Positions 1 to 8,630 are shown, numbered from the stretch's first letter. The stretch: 64,000 nucleotides of DNA from Nitrospira sp. (GCA_030123605.1 CP126123.1:2770001-2834000), one strand, 5' to 3'. Notes: a model not told the origin generated them from the sequence alone. Numbers and translations are program-made.

Positions 1-69
1 GTCGAACGTCCCCGGCCGGTATTTGCGGGCTGAGACCTGATAATCCAATGTCGCCGTGCTCCCACGTGA

Positions 70-164
70 TGAGTCCTGAGTCTTGAGTTCCATGTGATCT
101 GCTTAAACCTTGCAGACCACTCAGCTCATCAACTCACGACTCACAATTCATCACTCAACACTCG
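70..164. repeat. Degenerate 7-nt periodic repeat with inverted arms
   Basis: TGAGT recurs exactly every 7 bases at 70, 77 and 84. After a spacer, its complement ACTCA or a one-base variant recurs every 7 bases at 132, 139, 146, 153 and 160, with another ACTCA at 119. The two arms can pair, so the transcript could fold into a register-slipping stem. It lies just beyond the 3' end of the SRP RNA gene. A related block occurs at 46049-46096. Positions 1-69 and 165-178 hold no gene that I can see. Function unknown. Confidence 0.7.
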
Positions 165-178
165 CCTAGGCGAATAGC

Positions 179-279
179 GGGGCCAGGTGATCCTGCGGCA
201 CACAGAACGGACCGCTTACCGTTGCTTCCTTCCGGACCTGGCGGGGTTCACAGGGTTCTGTTGCACAGGGCCCGGCCCC
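179..279 (-). ncRNA. ffs: Signal recognition particle 4.5S RNA (small bacterial type)
   Basis: On the minus strand the core CCAGGTCCGGAAGGAAGCA is the universally conserved SRP RNA apical loop that binds Ffh. The ends GGGGCC (from 279) and GGCCCC (to 179) pair, giving one long hairpin of about 101 nt, the usual size of the short bacterial form. It lacks the Alu domain found in Bacillus-type SRP RNA. The RNA forms the particle that targets nascent membrane proteins to FtsY and SecYEG. It lies about 70 nt downstream of tRNA-Ser on the same strand, so the two may share a transcript. The exact termini are inferred from pairing. Confidence 0.93.
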
Positions 280-347
280 TAATCACACGAGGGCCTTCTC
301 CGCTCGCCAAGAATCATCGGATGGCTCGCGGTCGAGCAAGCTCTGTT

Positions 348-437
<90 letters not shown>

Positions 438-476
438 GCAATCGGACGACTTCATCGCACGACTTCAAGGGACGGC

Positions 477-505
477 ATCTTATCACGCAGGTTTTTGAGC
501 GGCAA
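477..505 (-). promoter_or_regulatory. Possible sigma-70 promoter for tRNA-Ser / ffs
   Basis: On the minus strand TTGCCG (505-500) is followed after 17 nt by TAAGAT (482-477), about 40 nt before the tRNA-Ser 5' end. Both boxes are near consensus with ideal spacing. This is a prediction from pattern only. Confidence 0.45.
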
Positions 506-602
506 GGCGAGCTCTTGAGCGCGCAAGCAGCGCGCCACACTGCCATTGACCCACCTTGCGCGCATTCCTATACTGCGGAACCATCTTCAGCGGAGGGACG
601 TG

Positions 603-2711
603 ATGAAAATCCTGGTCGGGATCGGTGTGGTCATCCTATTGCTCATCATCCTGATCGTCGCCTTGCCGTTCCTCATCGATCTGAACAAGTATCAAGACCG
701 GTACCGTCCGTTGATCGAAGAAGCGCTGAACCGCAAAGTCGAACTCAAGGACATCCGTCTCACTATCTGGCCGCGCATCGGCGCCCGTATAGGCGGATTT
801 CTCGTCCAGGACGATCCGGCCTTCCGCTCCGGTCCCTTCGCCTCCCTGTCCTCACTGGATGTCGGCGTGAAACTTCTTCCATTGCTCGGGGGCAGGGTCG
901 ATGTGGAGGAGATCACCCTGCGCGACCCGATCATCACCGTCCTGAAAAACGCCCAGGGCCAATTGAACGTCTCCACTCTCGGCTCTAAAGCTCCGGCTCC
1001 ACCAGTCCCCTCGAAACCGGAAGCACCAGGACAGTCGGCCGGCAGTCCGCTCCAAGCCCTGGCGCTCTTTGCCGTGGATCGGGTGTCGATCGACGGAGGG
1101 AAATTGACCTACCGCGACGAGTCCACCCAGAAACCGACCGAATACACCGTCAACGACCTCGAATTTCTGCTCACCTCGGTCCATCTCGGAGAAAACCCCA
1201 CCGTGCACCTCGGGGCGACAGTACTGCCCCATAACCTTCCGGTGCGACTCGATGGGACGTTCGGACCGCTCGTTGAAACCCTCGATATCAAATCGTTCAC
1301 CTTCAACCTCGGCGCGGGCAAGATCGCCATGAACCTCAAGGGTCGCGCCGTAGGCGGGAGTCTGGACGCCACCATCACCGCGCTACAGATCGACTCGGCC
1401 GATCTGCCCGTGAAGCTCCCGCTGACGAAGCCGGTCCAGGTGAAGGATCTGCACCTCACCATCCACGCCCCATACCCACTGCAGGCCGACAGCCCTCCAG
1501 CCCACCAGGTGGATGTGACCGATCTGGGCCTGACCGTCGTCATGGGCGGTTCCGCCGTCAATGTAAAGGGCACCGCAGCCAAAGGGATAGCGAATCTGAC
1601 GGCCGCGTCGGCCGGTATCAATTCATCGGACCTACCGGTCGCAGTCGCCCTCACCAAACCGGTCGAACTGAAGGACCTGCATGTGAGCCTGCACGCCAAG
1701 TATCCACCCAAGGAAGGAGCCTCACCCCTTGAGCTGGCGGAGGTCCCGGACCTTGGACTGATCGTGGCCATGGGAAGCTCACGCTTCGATGTGAAGGGAT
1801 CGGTCTTGGGCGGTTCGGCCAAGGTCACGGTCGGCTCAAAACTCGTCAACACCGCCGACCTCCCCCTTACCCTGCCGTTGAAAAAACCGATCGAGATCAA
1901 GGACCTCCAAGTCGCGGCGGAGATGAAGGGACAGGAAGCACGCCTCAACCATCTGTCGCTCCAGCTCTTCGGCGGATTCCTACGCACGCAAGGGACCCTC
2001 GGCCTTGGAACCGAGGCATCGCCTTTCAGCGGCAAGGTGTCGCTGCAAGGCCTTCAACTCGGACCGGCCCTCCAGGCCGTCGGCACCGACCAGGTTTCCA
2101 TCAGCGGCACGGCCGGAGCGGAGCTGGCGTTGACCGGGCGCGGATTCACCCATCCCGACCTCATGAAAGCACTCGCCGGAACCGGTCGCGTGGCGGTGAG
2201 GGATGGCAAGATCGAAGGGATCAATCTGCTCCAGGAAGCGGCCACGTTGCTCAAGGTGGTCGGAGTCTCGCTGGAGAACGTCAAGACCACGGTCTTTTCC
2301 ACGATCGAAAGCGAGTTCGCCGTCAAGCAGGGACTGATCACCGTCCAACGGCTCCTCATGGACAGCCATGACTTTCAGGCGACGGGCGGCGGCACGATCG
2401 GTCTCGATCAGTCTCTCAACATGAAACTGAACCTGACCCTCTCCCAAGCCGTGAGCCAGAAAATCGCCGCAGGGTCGCCGATCGCCAAGGTCGCCATGTC
2501 CGGTGGCCGCCTTTCGCTCCCGCTGCTCATCACCGGAAGCACGCAATCCCCGGCTTATGGGCTCGACACCAAAATGTTCGCCGGAAAGGTGCAGGAGCAG
2601 GTCAAGGAAAAGGTCAAGAGCGCGATCGGGGACATCCTGAAGGGTTCCGCGAAACCGGATGATCTCAAACAACAAGGCAAGGACCTGCTGAAGGGGTTGC
2701 TCGGACGGTAA
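603..2711 (+). CDS. AsmA family protein
   Basis: A 702-residue protein with an N-terminal membrane anchor (residues 4-24) followed by the AsmA-type start (LIDLNKY, then a basic region and a GG turn). AsmA-like proteins are thought to act at the inner membrane/periplasm in outer-membrane or lipid homeostasis. The middle has three similar blocks of about 78 residues, near residues 262, 341 and 418, each with a DLP...KP[VI]..KDL core. The C-terminal part (about 480-680) resembles the AsmA C-terminal domain and ends in a charged tail. The ATG at 603 is chosen because CGGAGGG precedes it and the anchor starts there. The frame is also open upstream. MscS follows after 17 nt, so the two are probably co-transcribed. 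Confidence 0.85.
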   Translation: MKILVGIGVVILLLIILIVALPFLIDLNKYQDRYRPLIEEALNRKVELKDIRLTIWPRIGARIGGFLVQDDPAFRSGPFASLSSLDVGVKLLPLLGGRVDVEEITLRDPIITVLKNAQGQLNVSTLGSKAPAPPVPSKPEAPGQSAGSPLQALALFAVDRVSIDGGKLTYRDESTQKPTEYTVNDLEFLLTSVHLGENPTVHLGATVLPHNLPVRLDGTFGPLVETLDIKSFTFNLGAGKIAMNLKGRAVGGSLDATITALQIDSADLPVKLPLTKPVQVKDLHLTIHAPYPLQADSPPAHQVDVTDLGLTVVMGGSAVNVKGTAAKGIANLTAASAGINSSDLPVAVALTKPVELKDLHVSLHAKYPPKEGASPLELAEVPDLGLIVAMGSSRFDVKGSVLGGSAKVTVGSKLVNTADLPLTLPLKKPIEIKDLQVAAEMKGQEARLNHLSLQLFGGFLRTQGTLGLGTEASPFSGKVSLQGLQLGPALQAVGTDQVSISGTAGAELALTGRGFTHPDLMKALAGTGRVAVRDGKIEGINLLQEAATLLKVVGVSLENVKTTVFSTIESEFAVKQGLITVQRLLMDSHDFQATGGGTIGLDQSLNMKLNLTLSQAVSQKIAAGSPIAKVAMSGGRLSLPLLITGSTQSPAYGLDTKMFAGKVQEQVKEKVKSAIGDILKGSAKPDDLKQQGKDLLKGLLGR

Positions 2712-2728
2712 CAGCCACGGGAGGCACC

Positions 2729-3529
2729 ATGTCGCTGGCGAATCTGGTCACTCAATATATCGTGCAGTACGGCTTTCGGATCATGGGAGCCGCCGTCGTC
2801 TTCATTGTCGCCCTGTTCGCCGCCAAATCGGTCGGCCGACTCTTCGAACGATGGCTCAATCAGCAGGATCTCGAGCCGCCCCTGCGCCTCCTGTTCTTGC
2901 GTCTCCTCAAAACCCTTGTGGTCATCCTGGGTCTCCTCATCGCGTTGGATCAACTCGGCCTGCAAATCGCCCCGCTGATCGCCGGGCTCGGAGTGGCAGG
3001 ACTCGGGGTAGGTCTCGCCCTGCAAGGCGTCTTGAGCAATGTGGTGGCCGGTCTGTCGATCATCTTCACGAAGCCCTATCGAGTCGGGGAACATGTAGCG
3101 CTGTTGGGCGTCCACGGCGACGTCGCGAAGATCGACATCTTCACCACCACCCTCCTGCATCCGGACCGGTCTCGCATCGTCATTCCCAATCGAAAAGTCG
3201 TCGGCGAAATTCTCCATAACTTCGGATCCGTGCGGCAACTCGATCTGTCCGTCGGCGTGTCCTATCGAACCGATATCCCGAAGACCCTGCGGATCCTCCG
3301 GGAACTTCTGGAGCGACACCCACAGGTCCTGAAAGAACCGGCGCCGGTGATCGGGGTCATGAGTTTTGGGGATTCCGCCGTCATGATTTCCGTTCGTCCC
3401 TGGGTGGCCGTCGCTCACGTCGGTTCCGCTCAAGCGGACATCAATCAGGCGATTCTCGAACAGTTCCGGCAAGAGGGTATCGACATCCCCTTTCCTCAGC
3501 AGGAAGTGCGCTTGCTGACCCAAACCTGA
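2729..3529 (+). CDS. Small-conductance mechanosensitive channel, MscS family
   Basis: A 266-residue inner-membrane protein with the short MscS plan: about three N-terminal transmembrane helices, then the pore-lining Gly/Ala-rich TM3 (around residues 82-115, GLGVAGLGVGLALQGVLSN), the beta domain (FTKPYRVGEH) and a C-terminal alpha/beta cytoplasmic vestibule. Such channels open under membrane tension and release solutes on hypo-osmotic shock. GGGAGG lies 7 nt before the ATG. It follows the AsmA-like gene closely. A second osmotic valve, MscL, is encoded about 7 kb downstream. Whether this paralogue gates like E. coli MscS cannot be told from sequence. Confidence 0.92.
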   Translation: MSLANLVTQYIVQYGFRIMGAAVVFIVALFAAKSVGRLFERWLNQQDLEPPLRLLFLRLLKTLVVILGLLIALDQLGLQIAPLIAGLGVAGLGVGLALQGVLSNVVAGLSIIFTKPYRVGEHVALLGVHGDVAKIDIFTTTLLHPDRSRIVIPNRKVVGEILHNFGSVRQLDLSVGVSYRTDIPKTLRILRELLERHPQVLKEPAPVIGVMSFGDSAVMISVRPWVAVAHVGSAQADINQAILEQFRQEGIDIPFPQQEVRLLTQT

Positions 3530-3543
3530 TCGCGGCGACCCGC

Positions 3544-3564
3544 TTGTCGTACTGGGTACGACAA
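3544..3564. promoter_or_regulatory. Perfect 9-bp inverted repeat (operator or terminator stem)
   Basis: TTGTCGTAC and GTACGACAA flank a 3-nt TGG centre, directly between the MscS stop and the candidate promoter at 3584. There is no T-run after it. Its position just upstream of the -35 box favours a protein-binding dyad over a terminator, but either is possible. Confidence 0.45.
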
Positions 3565-3583
3565 CCTGCCAGACCCCTGTTTC

Positions 3584-3613
3584 TTGTTGCCGTCTACAAA
3601 GAGATGCTATCAT
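3584..3613 (+). promoter_or_regulatory. Candidate promoter of the GTPase/OmpA operon
   Basis: TTGTTG (3584-3589), an 18-nt spacer and TATCAT (3608-3613) lie 45 nt before the ATG at 3659. This would give the downstream operon its own promoter, separate from AsmA-MscS. Pattern-based only. Confidence 0.5.
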
Positions 3614-3658
3614 TCATCGTTTTTCAAGCTTACCCCACTTGGTCGAGGGAGATTGGTC

Positions 3659-4261
3659 ATGAGCAGCTCCGCGAACCTCAGTCACGGTCAACAGGCCGGA
3701 GACAGCCTTGCCGAACAGGTCGCCGAGGCATCTGCCATCGAAAGTTCTTCCGAGGGAAAGAACCTCGACAAGATCCGCGACATCCTCTTTGGCGCTCAAG
3801 TACGCGACCACGAGCGACGATTCACCAAACTCGAAGCGCAACTGTTGGCGGAAGCCGTCCAATTACGGAACGATCTCAAGCAACGGTTTGACCAGCTGGA
3901 GCAACACATTCGGAAAGAAGTCGAGACTCTGACCGCCCATCTGACCAACGAGCGGCACACTCGCGCTGCGAGCGTCGACCGGATGACCAAGGAGTTGGAA
4001 TCGCTGGCAGGGGTCCTCCAGTCCAGCACCGCTGCGTTGCAAGACCAGAGCGAGCAGGCCCATCGAAACCTTCGAAACGACCTGCAGTCGGAAGCGACCG
4101 CGCTCCGGGAAGACTTCGGTCACAAACATACGGAACTGTCTGCGGCCGTCGAAACGGCCGTTCAGCGTCTGTCCGCTCAAAAAACCGACCGAGCCTCCCT
4201 CGCCGCGTTGTTTCAGGAACTCTCGCAGAGGCTCTCGGATGACCATTCCGCATCGAATTGA
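3659..4261 (+). CDS. Predicted coiled-coil protein of the small-GTPase operon
   Basis: A 200-residue, highly charged protein with no signal peptide or membrane segment. From about residue 45 onward it is almost entirely heptad-like (LRNDLKQRFDQLEQHIRKEV and similar), so an extended cytoplasmic coiled coil is likely. A short N-terminal motif (KNLDKIRDILFG, about residues 34-45) precedes the rod. I do not recognise a named family. The ATG at 3659 is used because upstream in-frame sequence overlaps the predicted promoter. It is the first gene of an apparent operon with an OmpA-like membrane protein, a Ras-like GTPase and a sigma-54 activator. By inference it may be a scaffold for that set. Confidence 0.75.
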   Translation: MSSSANLSHGQQAGDSLAEQVAEASAIESSSEGKNLDKIRDILFGAQVRDHERRFTKLEAQLLAEAVQLRNDLKQRFDQLEQHIRKEVETLTAHLTNERHTRAASVDRMTKELESLAGVLQSSTAALQDQSEQAHRNLRNDLQSEATALREDFGHKHTELSAAVETAVQRLSAQKTDRASLAALFQELSQRLSDDHSASN

Positions 4262-4350
4262 TAACGTCGCCCGGAGCGTTGCCCGTCACGAACCTCACGG
4301 CAGGCTCTGCTTCGAAGCCTTGCACCCGACAGCTTGAATCCGGAAACAGG

Positions 4351-6081
4351 ATGGCACGCTCGTCTCAAGACCAGACGCCTTCAGGAGGAGACGATTATTC
4401 GGAGCTGCGCAGTCTTCTACTGGCTCCCGAACAATCACGTCTGGAACAGTTGCAGGAACAGGTCGAACGTCTCGACCTCACGGCGCAGAACCTCAGTCGA
4501 ATCCTGCCGGAAGCGATCGAGCTGCGCAGCGAGGGAGACACACAACTCACGCAGGCCCTCACCCCCCACGTGTCGGACGCCCTGAGTCTGTCCGTCAGAA
4601 AACGGCCGCACATGATTGCGGAGGCCATCGCACCGATCATGATGCCGGCCATCCGCCAAGCTATCGCCAACACACTCCGCAGCATGGTGCAGTCCCTCAA
4701 TCAAACAGTCGAACACAGCCTGTCTATTCGAAGCCTGCGGTGGCGCTTCGAATCGTTCCGTACCGGGAAGCCGTTTGCCGAAATCGTGTTGCTCCACACG
4801 CTGCTCTACCGAGTCGAGCAGGTGTTCCTCATCCACAAGGATTCCGGCCTGCTCCTCGCCCATGCGGCCGGCGAGTCGGTGGCCGTGCAGGACCAGACGC
4901 TCGTCTCCGGCATGTTGTCCGCCATTCGCAGCTTCGTGCAGGATTCCTTCGGCGCCGCCCCAGGCGAATCCTTGAACTCCCTGCAGGTCGGCGAGCTCAC
5001 GGTCTGGATCGAACAGGGATCGGCGGCCATCCTCGCCGCCGTCATTCGCGGGGCTCCTCCTGAATCCCTGCGCCTGCACCTGCAGGACACGTTGGATCGC
5101 TTGCACAGGGAACGCCGGGAGGCGCTGGCAGCCTTCGTCGGCGATACATCGTCTTTCGCCGGCACGAAACCGCTCCTGGAGGACTGTTTGCAGGCTCAAT
5201 TTGAGTCGCGCGCACGAACAATGTCTCCTCTCGTTTGGATGTTTCTCGTGGGGCTCCTGTCTGGTGCGGCCATCTGGGGATTCTCGGCCTATCGGGAGCG
5301 ACAGCAGTGGCAGGCCTACCTGGATCGGATCAGGAGCGAACCGGGCCTCATCGTCACTTCGACCGGAACTGAACGGGGTCGCCGGCGAGTCAACGGTCTC
5401 CGGGATCCGCTGGCTGCTGATCCAGACAAGCTGCGCCAAGAAAGCGGCTTGGGAGCCGATCACGTCGTCGGCTCCTGGAGCCCCTACTATGCCCTCGATC
5501 CGGACCTCGTGCTGAAGCGAGTCAGAACTCTGTTGGCTCCTCCGGCCGGCCTGCAGTTGACGATGGAATCTTCTCGACTCATCGCCGACGGTGTGGCACC
5601 TGTGGAATGGTTACAGCAGAGCCGCGCTCTGGCACGGTTGACCCCCGGCGTGAGCCTGTACGATGACCGTGGCGCGATCTCTCAAACCCTGACCCAACTG
5701 ACACAAGAAGTGACAGACGCCTGGATCCTGTTCGAATCAGGAGTCGGCGCGCCGCTTTCCACCGATCAACTCCGCGAAGTCCGGCATCTGGCGGATATTC
5801 TCCATCGCGTGGAGGGTCTGGCGCAGATGGTCGATACCTCGGTGTTGGTTCACATCACCGGCCAGGCTGATGCCCTCGGTCAATCTGAACCGAACCAACG
5901 GCTGAGCGAGACCCGAGCCCAGGCTGTGCTCGACGCCCTGCGCCCAGGCGACTTCGACAGGGTGAGGTTTCGTGCCGACGGCATCGGCACGGTTTCGGCC
6001 TTCTCTCGTCATTCGACTGCGACGAATGACGCCCTGGACCGTCGGGTCTCCTTTCAGATCACCGTCGCCCCGTTTCCCTGA
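4351..6081 (+). CDS. Single-span membrane protein with roadblock-like, BON-like and OmpA-like regions
   Basis: A 576-residue protein. Residues 20-60 are coiled-coil-like. Residues about 155-240 (VEQVFLIHKDSGLLLAHA ... AAVIRG) have the pattern of a longin/roadblock-type sensor fold, an inference from hydrophobic spacing. One membrane span lies at about 291-313. It is followed by a BON-like segment (about 395-450) and a C-terminal OmpA/MotB-like domain (about 458-576) with the landmarks GQAD, N..LSETRA and DRRVSF. The topology implies a cytoplasmic N-terminal half and a periplasmic peptidoglycan-facing C-terminal half. The ATG at 4351 has a weak ribosome site. A TTG at 4258 overlapping the previous stop would add 31 residues. 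The GTPase gene follows after 11 nt. Roadblock proteins are known partners of small GTPases, which suggests direct interaction. Confidence 0.75.
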   Translation: MARSSQDQTPSGGDDYSELRSLLLAPEQSRLEQLQEQVERLDLTAQNLSRILPEAIELRSEGDTQLTQALTPHVSDALSLSVRKRPHMIAEAIAPIMMPAIRQAIANTLRSMVQSLNQTVEHSLSIRSLRWRFESFRTGKPFAEIVLLHTLLYRVEQVFLIHKDSGLLLAHAAGESVAVQDQTLVSGMLSAIRSFVQDSFGAAPGESLNSLQVGELTVWIEQGSAAILAAVIRGAPPESLRLHLQDTLDRLHRERREALAAFVGDTSSFAGTKPLLEDCLQAQFESRARTMSPLVWMFLVGLLSGAAIWGFSAYRERQQWQAYLDRIRSEPGLIVTSTGTERGRRRVNGLRDPLAADPDKLRQESGLGADHVVGSWSPYYALDPDLVLKRVRTLLAPPAGLQLTMESSRLIADGVAPVEWLQQSRALARLTPGVSLYDDRGAISQTLTQLTQEVTDAWILFESGVGAPLSTDQLREVRHLADILHRVEGLAQMVDTSVLVHITGQADALGQSEPNQRLSETRAQAVLDALRPGDFDRVRFRADGIGTVSAFSRHSTATNDALDRRVSFQITVAPFP

Positions 6082-6092
6082 GGCAGCCGCAG

Positions 6093-6602
6093 ATGCTCGA
6101 TCAGAAAATTTGCATGTTGGGTGCCTTCGCGGTAGGGAAAACGAGTCTCGTTCAACGGTTCGTCACCAGCCTCTTCTCGGAACAGTACCAGACGACCATC
6201 GGCGTCAAGGTCGATAAGAAGACGGTCGCGGTGGGCGATCGGCCAGTCAACTTGGTGATCTGGGATCTCTATGGCGAGGATGATTTCCAAAAGCTTCGAC
6301 TGTCATATCTACGGGGCTCCTCAGGATACCTCCTCGTGGTCGATGGGATGCGGCGAGACACCTTGGAGGTCGCTCTGCGCCTGCAACGAACAGCCACCGA
6401 CACTCTTGGCCCCGTCCCCTTTGTCGTCGTCGTCAACAAATCGGACCTCTCGACAGAATGGGAGGTGGCGGAGGGAGATGTGGCCGAACTGACAGAGCGC
6501 GGATGGATGATCGTTCCGGCAAGCGCCAAGACCGGCCAGGGCGTGGAGCAGGCCTTTGCCGCGCTCGCCCATGCCCTTGCCAAGGAGCGAGGAACCGTCT
6601 AA
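6093..6602 (+). CDS. Ras/Rab-like small GTPase
   Basis: A 169-residue stand-alone G domain, the length of eukaryotic Ras-superfamily proteins. G1 is GAFAVGKTSL (10-19), G2 includes Thr in TTIGVKV (34-40), G3 is WDLYGED (57-63), G4 is NKSD and G5 is SAK. The residue equivalent to Ras Gln61 is Glu62, so intrinsic hydrolysis may be altered. There is no C-terminal lipidation motif and no membrane segment. Prokaryotic Ras-like GTPases of this kind are known as a diverse, little-studied group, of which MglA is the best-understood member. It sits 11 nt after the membrane protein and 15 nt before the sigma-54 activator, so it probably acts as the switch in this operon. Its GAP, GEF and target are unknown. 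Confidence 0.9.
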   Translation: MLDQKICMLGAFAVGKTSLVQRFVTSLFSEQYQTTIGVKVDKKTVAVGDRPVNLVIWDLYGEDDFQKLRLSYLRGSSGYLLVVDGMRRDTLEVALRLQRTATDTLGPVPFVVVVNKSDLSTEWEVAEGDVAELTERGWMIVPASAKTGQGVEQAFAALAHALAKERGTV

Positions 6603-6617
6603 CGTTCAGCCGTTACA

Positions 6618-8414
6618 ATGGCCCATCAGGTCCCAGACCCTCAAACGGCATCATTCTTCGCCGGCCTGTTCACGTCATTTCAGGTCGCCATCCTCGAGCA
6701 GGAGGCAGAGAATCGCTTTCGCCCCATCGGACAGCCCCCAGCCTGGTTCCTGAGCCTGTATCCTCAGTTTGCCCGGACAGGCCACGTGACGATCGGGCCG
6801 GAATCCCCCGTGCTCCATAACTTTCTGACGGATGCCGCAGAGACCTGGTGTCGGGAAGAGGGAGCCACAGCCCGGTCGGGATTCTGGACGGAAGAGGATC
6901 CGTCCGGCCATTCGTGGCATCTGGAAGCCACAGCCCTTCGCCATGGGCATCACAACCTCCTGCTGCTGCAACAGGGTGTCGCCGAGTATGACCAGCAAAA
7001 GACAGTACTCCAAGCAGCGCGAGAACAGATGCTGCACCAGCATGACGAGCATCGACACCACCGGCGGACGCAACAGGAACTCACCACCAAGCTTGAAGCG
7101 ACGGAACTGGTCAAGGACGACGTGCTCGCAATCCTGCAGCACCTCGGCCTGGCGATTCTGTTGATCGACGAAGGAGGCAGGGTCCGATTCCTCAGCCGCG
7201 CGGCAGCCCGCCTGCTGGACCTCCCTGAACCAGTTCCGCATCTCCTATCCTGGGATCGGCTCTTGCCCATGGCCAAAGCCGATCGTCTGGCCTTACAGAC
7301 CAAGATACAAACCCCCGACGCGCGGCGTGAGTGGATCTCCTGCTCAATCGAAACCCTGGGCGGTCACCGACTTTGGCTCGATATAGAAGTGCAGGACGAT
7401 CCACGGGACGGGAAAACGAAACTGCTTCTGTTGCACGACCGCACCGAAGTCCACCAACTCCGACGTCTGCTGGAAGACAAGGCGCGATTCCACGACCTTA
7501 TCGGAAAAAGCCCCGGTATGGTCCGGGTGTACCAGCAAATTCAGGACCTCGCCAGGGTGGACGCGACCGTCCTGATCGATGGAGACACCGGAACGGGAAA
7601 GGAACTGGTGGCGCGCGCGCTCCACAATGCCAGTTCCCGTCGGGATGGGCCGTTTATCGCGGCCAATTGTGCCGGCTTGACGGATTCCCTTCTGGGAAGC
7701 CAACTGTTCGGGCATAGGAAAGGAGCCTTTACCGGCGCGATCGGCGACCACCAAGGCCTGTTCGAAGCGGCCCACGGGGGAACCCTGTTCCTGGACGAAA
7801 TCGGCGACATCCCCCACCATGTGCAAACCAGCCTCCTGCGAGTGTTACAGGAAAAAGAGGTGACCAGGCTGGGAGAAACCCGTCCCAGGAAGGTGAACGT
7901 GCGGGTATTGGCCGCGACCCACCACGATTTGAACCAGGATGTTGCAACAGGCGCCTTTCGAGCCGATCTGTTCTACCGAATCCGAGTCGCCCGGATTCAC
8001 CTCCCCTCCCTGCGAGAGCGGAAGGAAGATATCCCGCTGCTTGCGACCAAATTTCTGAGCGACGCACAAACGGGGATGGGAAAAGCGGTCGGCCGGATGA
8101 ATCCTGCCGTTCAGGCCATGCTCCTCGACTATCACTGGCCGGGTAATGTCCGTGAACTCAAAAGCGCCATCGAGTGTGCGGTCATTCACTGTACCGGCGA
8201 CACCCTTGAGCCGGACGACCTCCCGGTCGAGATCCGCAACAAGAGACCGTTCGGTTCTTCACCGATCCCGGAACTTCCAACCGATGAGCGAAGTCGCATC
8301 CTCGTCGCCCTTCGACACGCGCACGGAAATCGCACCGAAGCCGCCCGCGCTCTGGGCATGAGCCGAGCAACCTTTTATCGACGCCTCACCGACCTCAACT
8401 TGCTCACCGATTAG
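6618..8414 (+). CDS. Sigma-54-dependent transcriptional activator with PAS-type sensor
   Basis: A 598-residue enhancer-binding protein. The N-terminal 120 residues are an unrecognised sensor-like region, followed by a coiled-coil linker and a PAS-like domain (about 165-270). The AAA+ core begins near 290 (FHDLIGKSPGM), with Walker A GDTGTGKE near 322, the sigma-54 contact loop GAFTGA near 370, and GGTLFLDEIGD as Walker B. A Fis-type helix-turn-helix ends the protein (NRTEAARALGMSRATFYRRL). There is no receiver domain, so control is not by simple phosphotransfer. As last gene of the GTPase operon it could turn an envelope or GTPase signal into transcription. A dyad and a possible sigma-54 promoter lie just downstream. 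Confidence 0.92.
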   Translation: MAHQVPDPQTASFFAGLFTSFQVAILEQEAENRFRPIGQPPAWFLSLYPQFARTGHVTIGPESPVLHNFLTDAAETWCREEGATARSGFWTEEDPSGHSWHLEATALRHGHHNLLLLQQGVAEYDQQKTVLQAAREQMLHQHDEHRHHRRTQQELTTKLEATELVKDDVLAILQHLGLAILLIDEGGRVRFLSRAAARLLDLPEPVPHLLSWDRLLPMAKADRLALQTKIQTPDARREWISCSIETLGGHRLWLDIEVQDDPRDGKTKLLLLHDRTEVHQLRRLLEDKARFHDLIGKSPGMVRVYQQIQDLARVDATVLIDGDTGTGKELVARALHNASSRRDGPFIAANCAGLTDSLLGSQLFGHRKGAFTGAIGDHQGLFEAAHGGTLFLDEIGDIPHHVQTSLLRVLQEKEVTRLGETRPRKVNVRVLAATHHDLNQDVATGAFRADLFYRIRVARIHLPSLRERKEDIPLLATKFLSDAQTGMGKAVGRMNPAVQAMLLDYHWPGNVRELKSAIECAVIHCTGDTLEPDDLPVEIRNKRPFGSSPIPELPTDERSRILVALRHAHGNRTEAARALGMSRATFYRRLTDLNLLTD

Positions 8415-8469
8415 TCCTTGCGAAGCACCGGCTCGCTGGTTGTGACGGCTGTCTCGTCATGACACAGCT

Positions 8470-8490
8470 TGAGACATGGGCTATGTCTCA
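8470..8490. promoter_or_regulatory. Dyad TGAGACAT-N5-ATGTCTCA, possible enhancer site
   Basis: A perfect 8-bp inverted repeat with a 5-nt centre starts 55 nt after the sigma-54 activator stop and about 85 nt upstream of the possible -24/-12 element at 8574. Fis-type activators bind such dyads upstream of sigma-54 promoters. An identical half-site ATGTCTCA occurs at 8959-8966. It could instead be a weak terminator, but no T-run follows. Confidence 0.45.
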
Positions 8491-8573
8491 TCGACGCCGG
8501 GCCTCTCCGGAAATGGGATTGACCCGTGTTCTAACTCCTCGACAAACCAGGATCCATGCTCTGCCGACGAAAG

Positions 8574-8589
8574 CGGCATGCTCTTTGTA
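8574..8589 (+). promoter_or_regulatory. Possible sigma-54 (-24/-12) promoter
   Basis: CGGCATG-N4-TTGTA fits the sigma-54 consensus TGGCACG-N4-TTGC(A/T) with correct spacing. The -24 GG is intact but the normally invariant -12 GC is GT. It lies 42 nt before the LuxR-type start at 8631 and directly after a gene for a sigma-54 activator. The GT makes this tentative. Confidence 0.35.
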
Positions 8590-8630
8590 CAAGGATTCTC
8601 TCGTAAGAAATATTCACGAAGGAGACCTCC

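Noticed and set aside
70-164. Heptad repeat considered as a CRISPR array
   Set aside because: Repeat core is only 5 bases with 2-base gaps and opposite orientations; no spacers of CRISPR length and no cas genes.
2555-3613. 352-codon minus-strand open frame over the MscS gene
   Set aside because: Sense strand encodes a clear MscS channel; the antisense product has no recognisable features.
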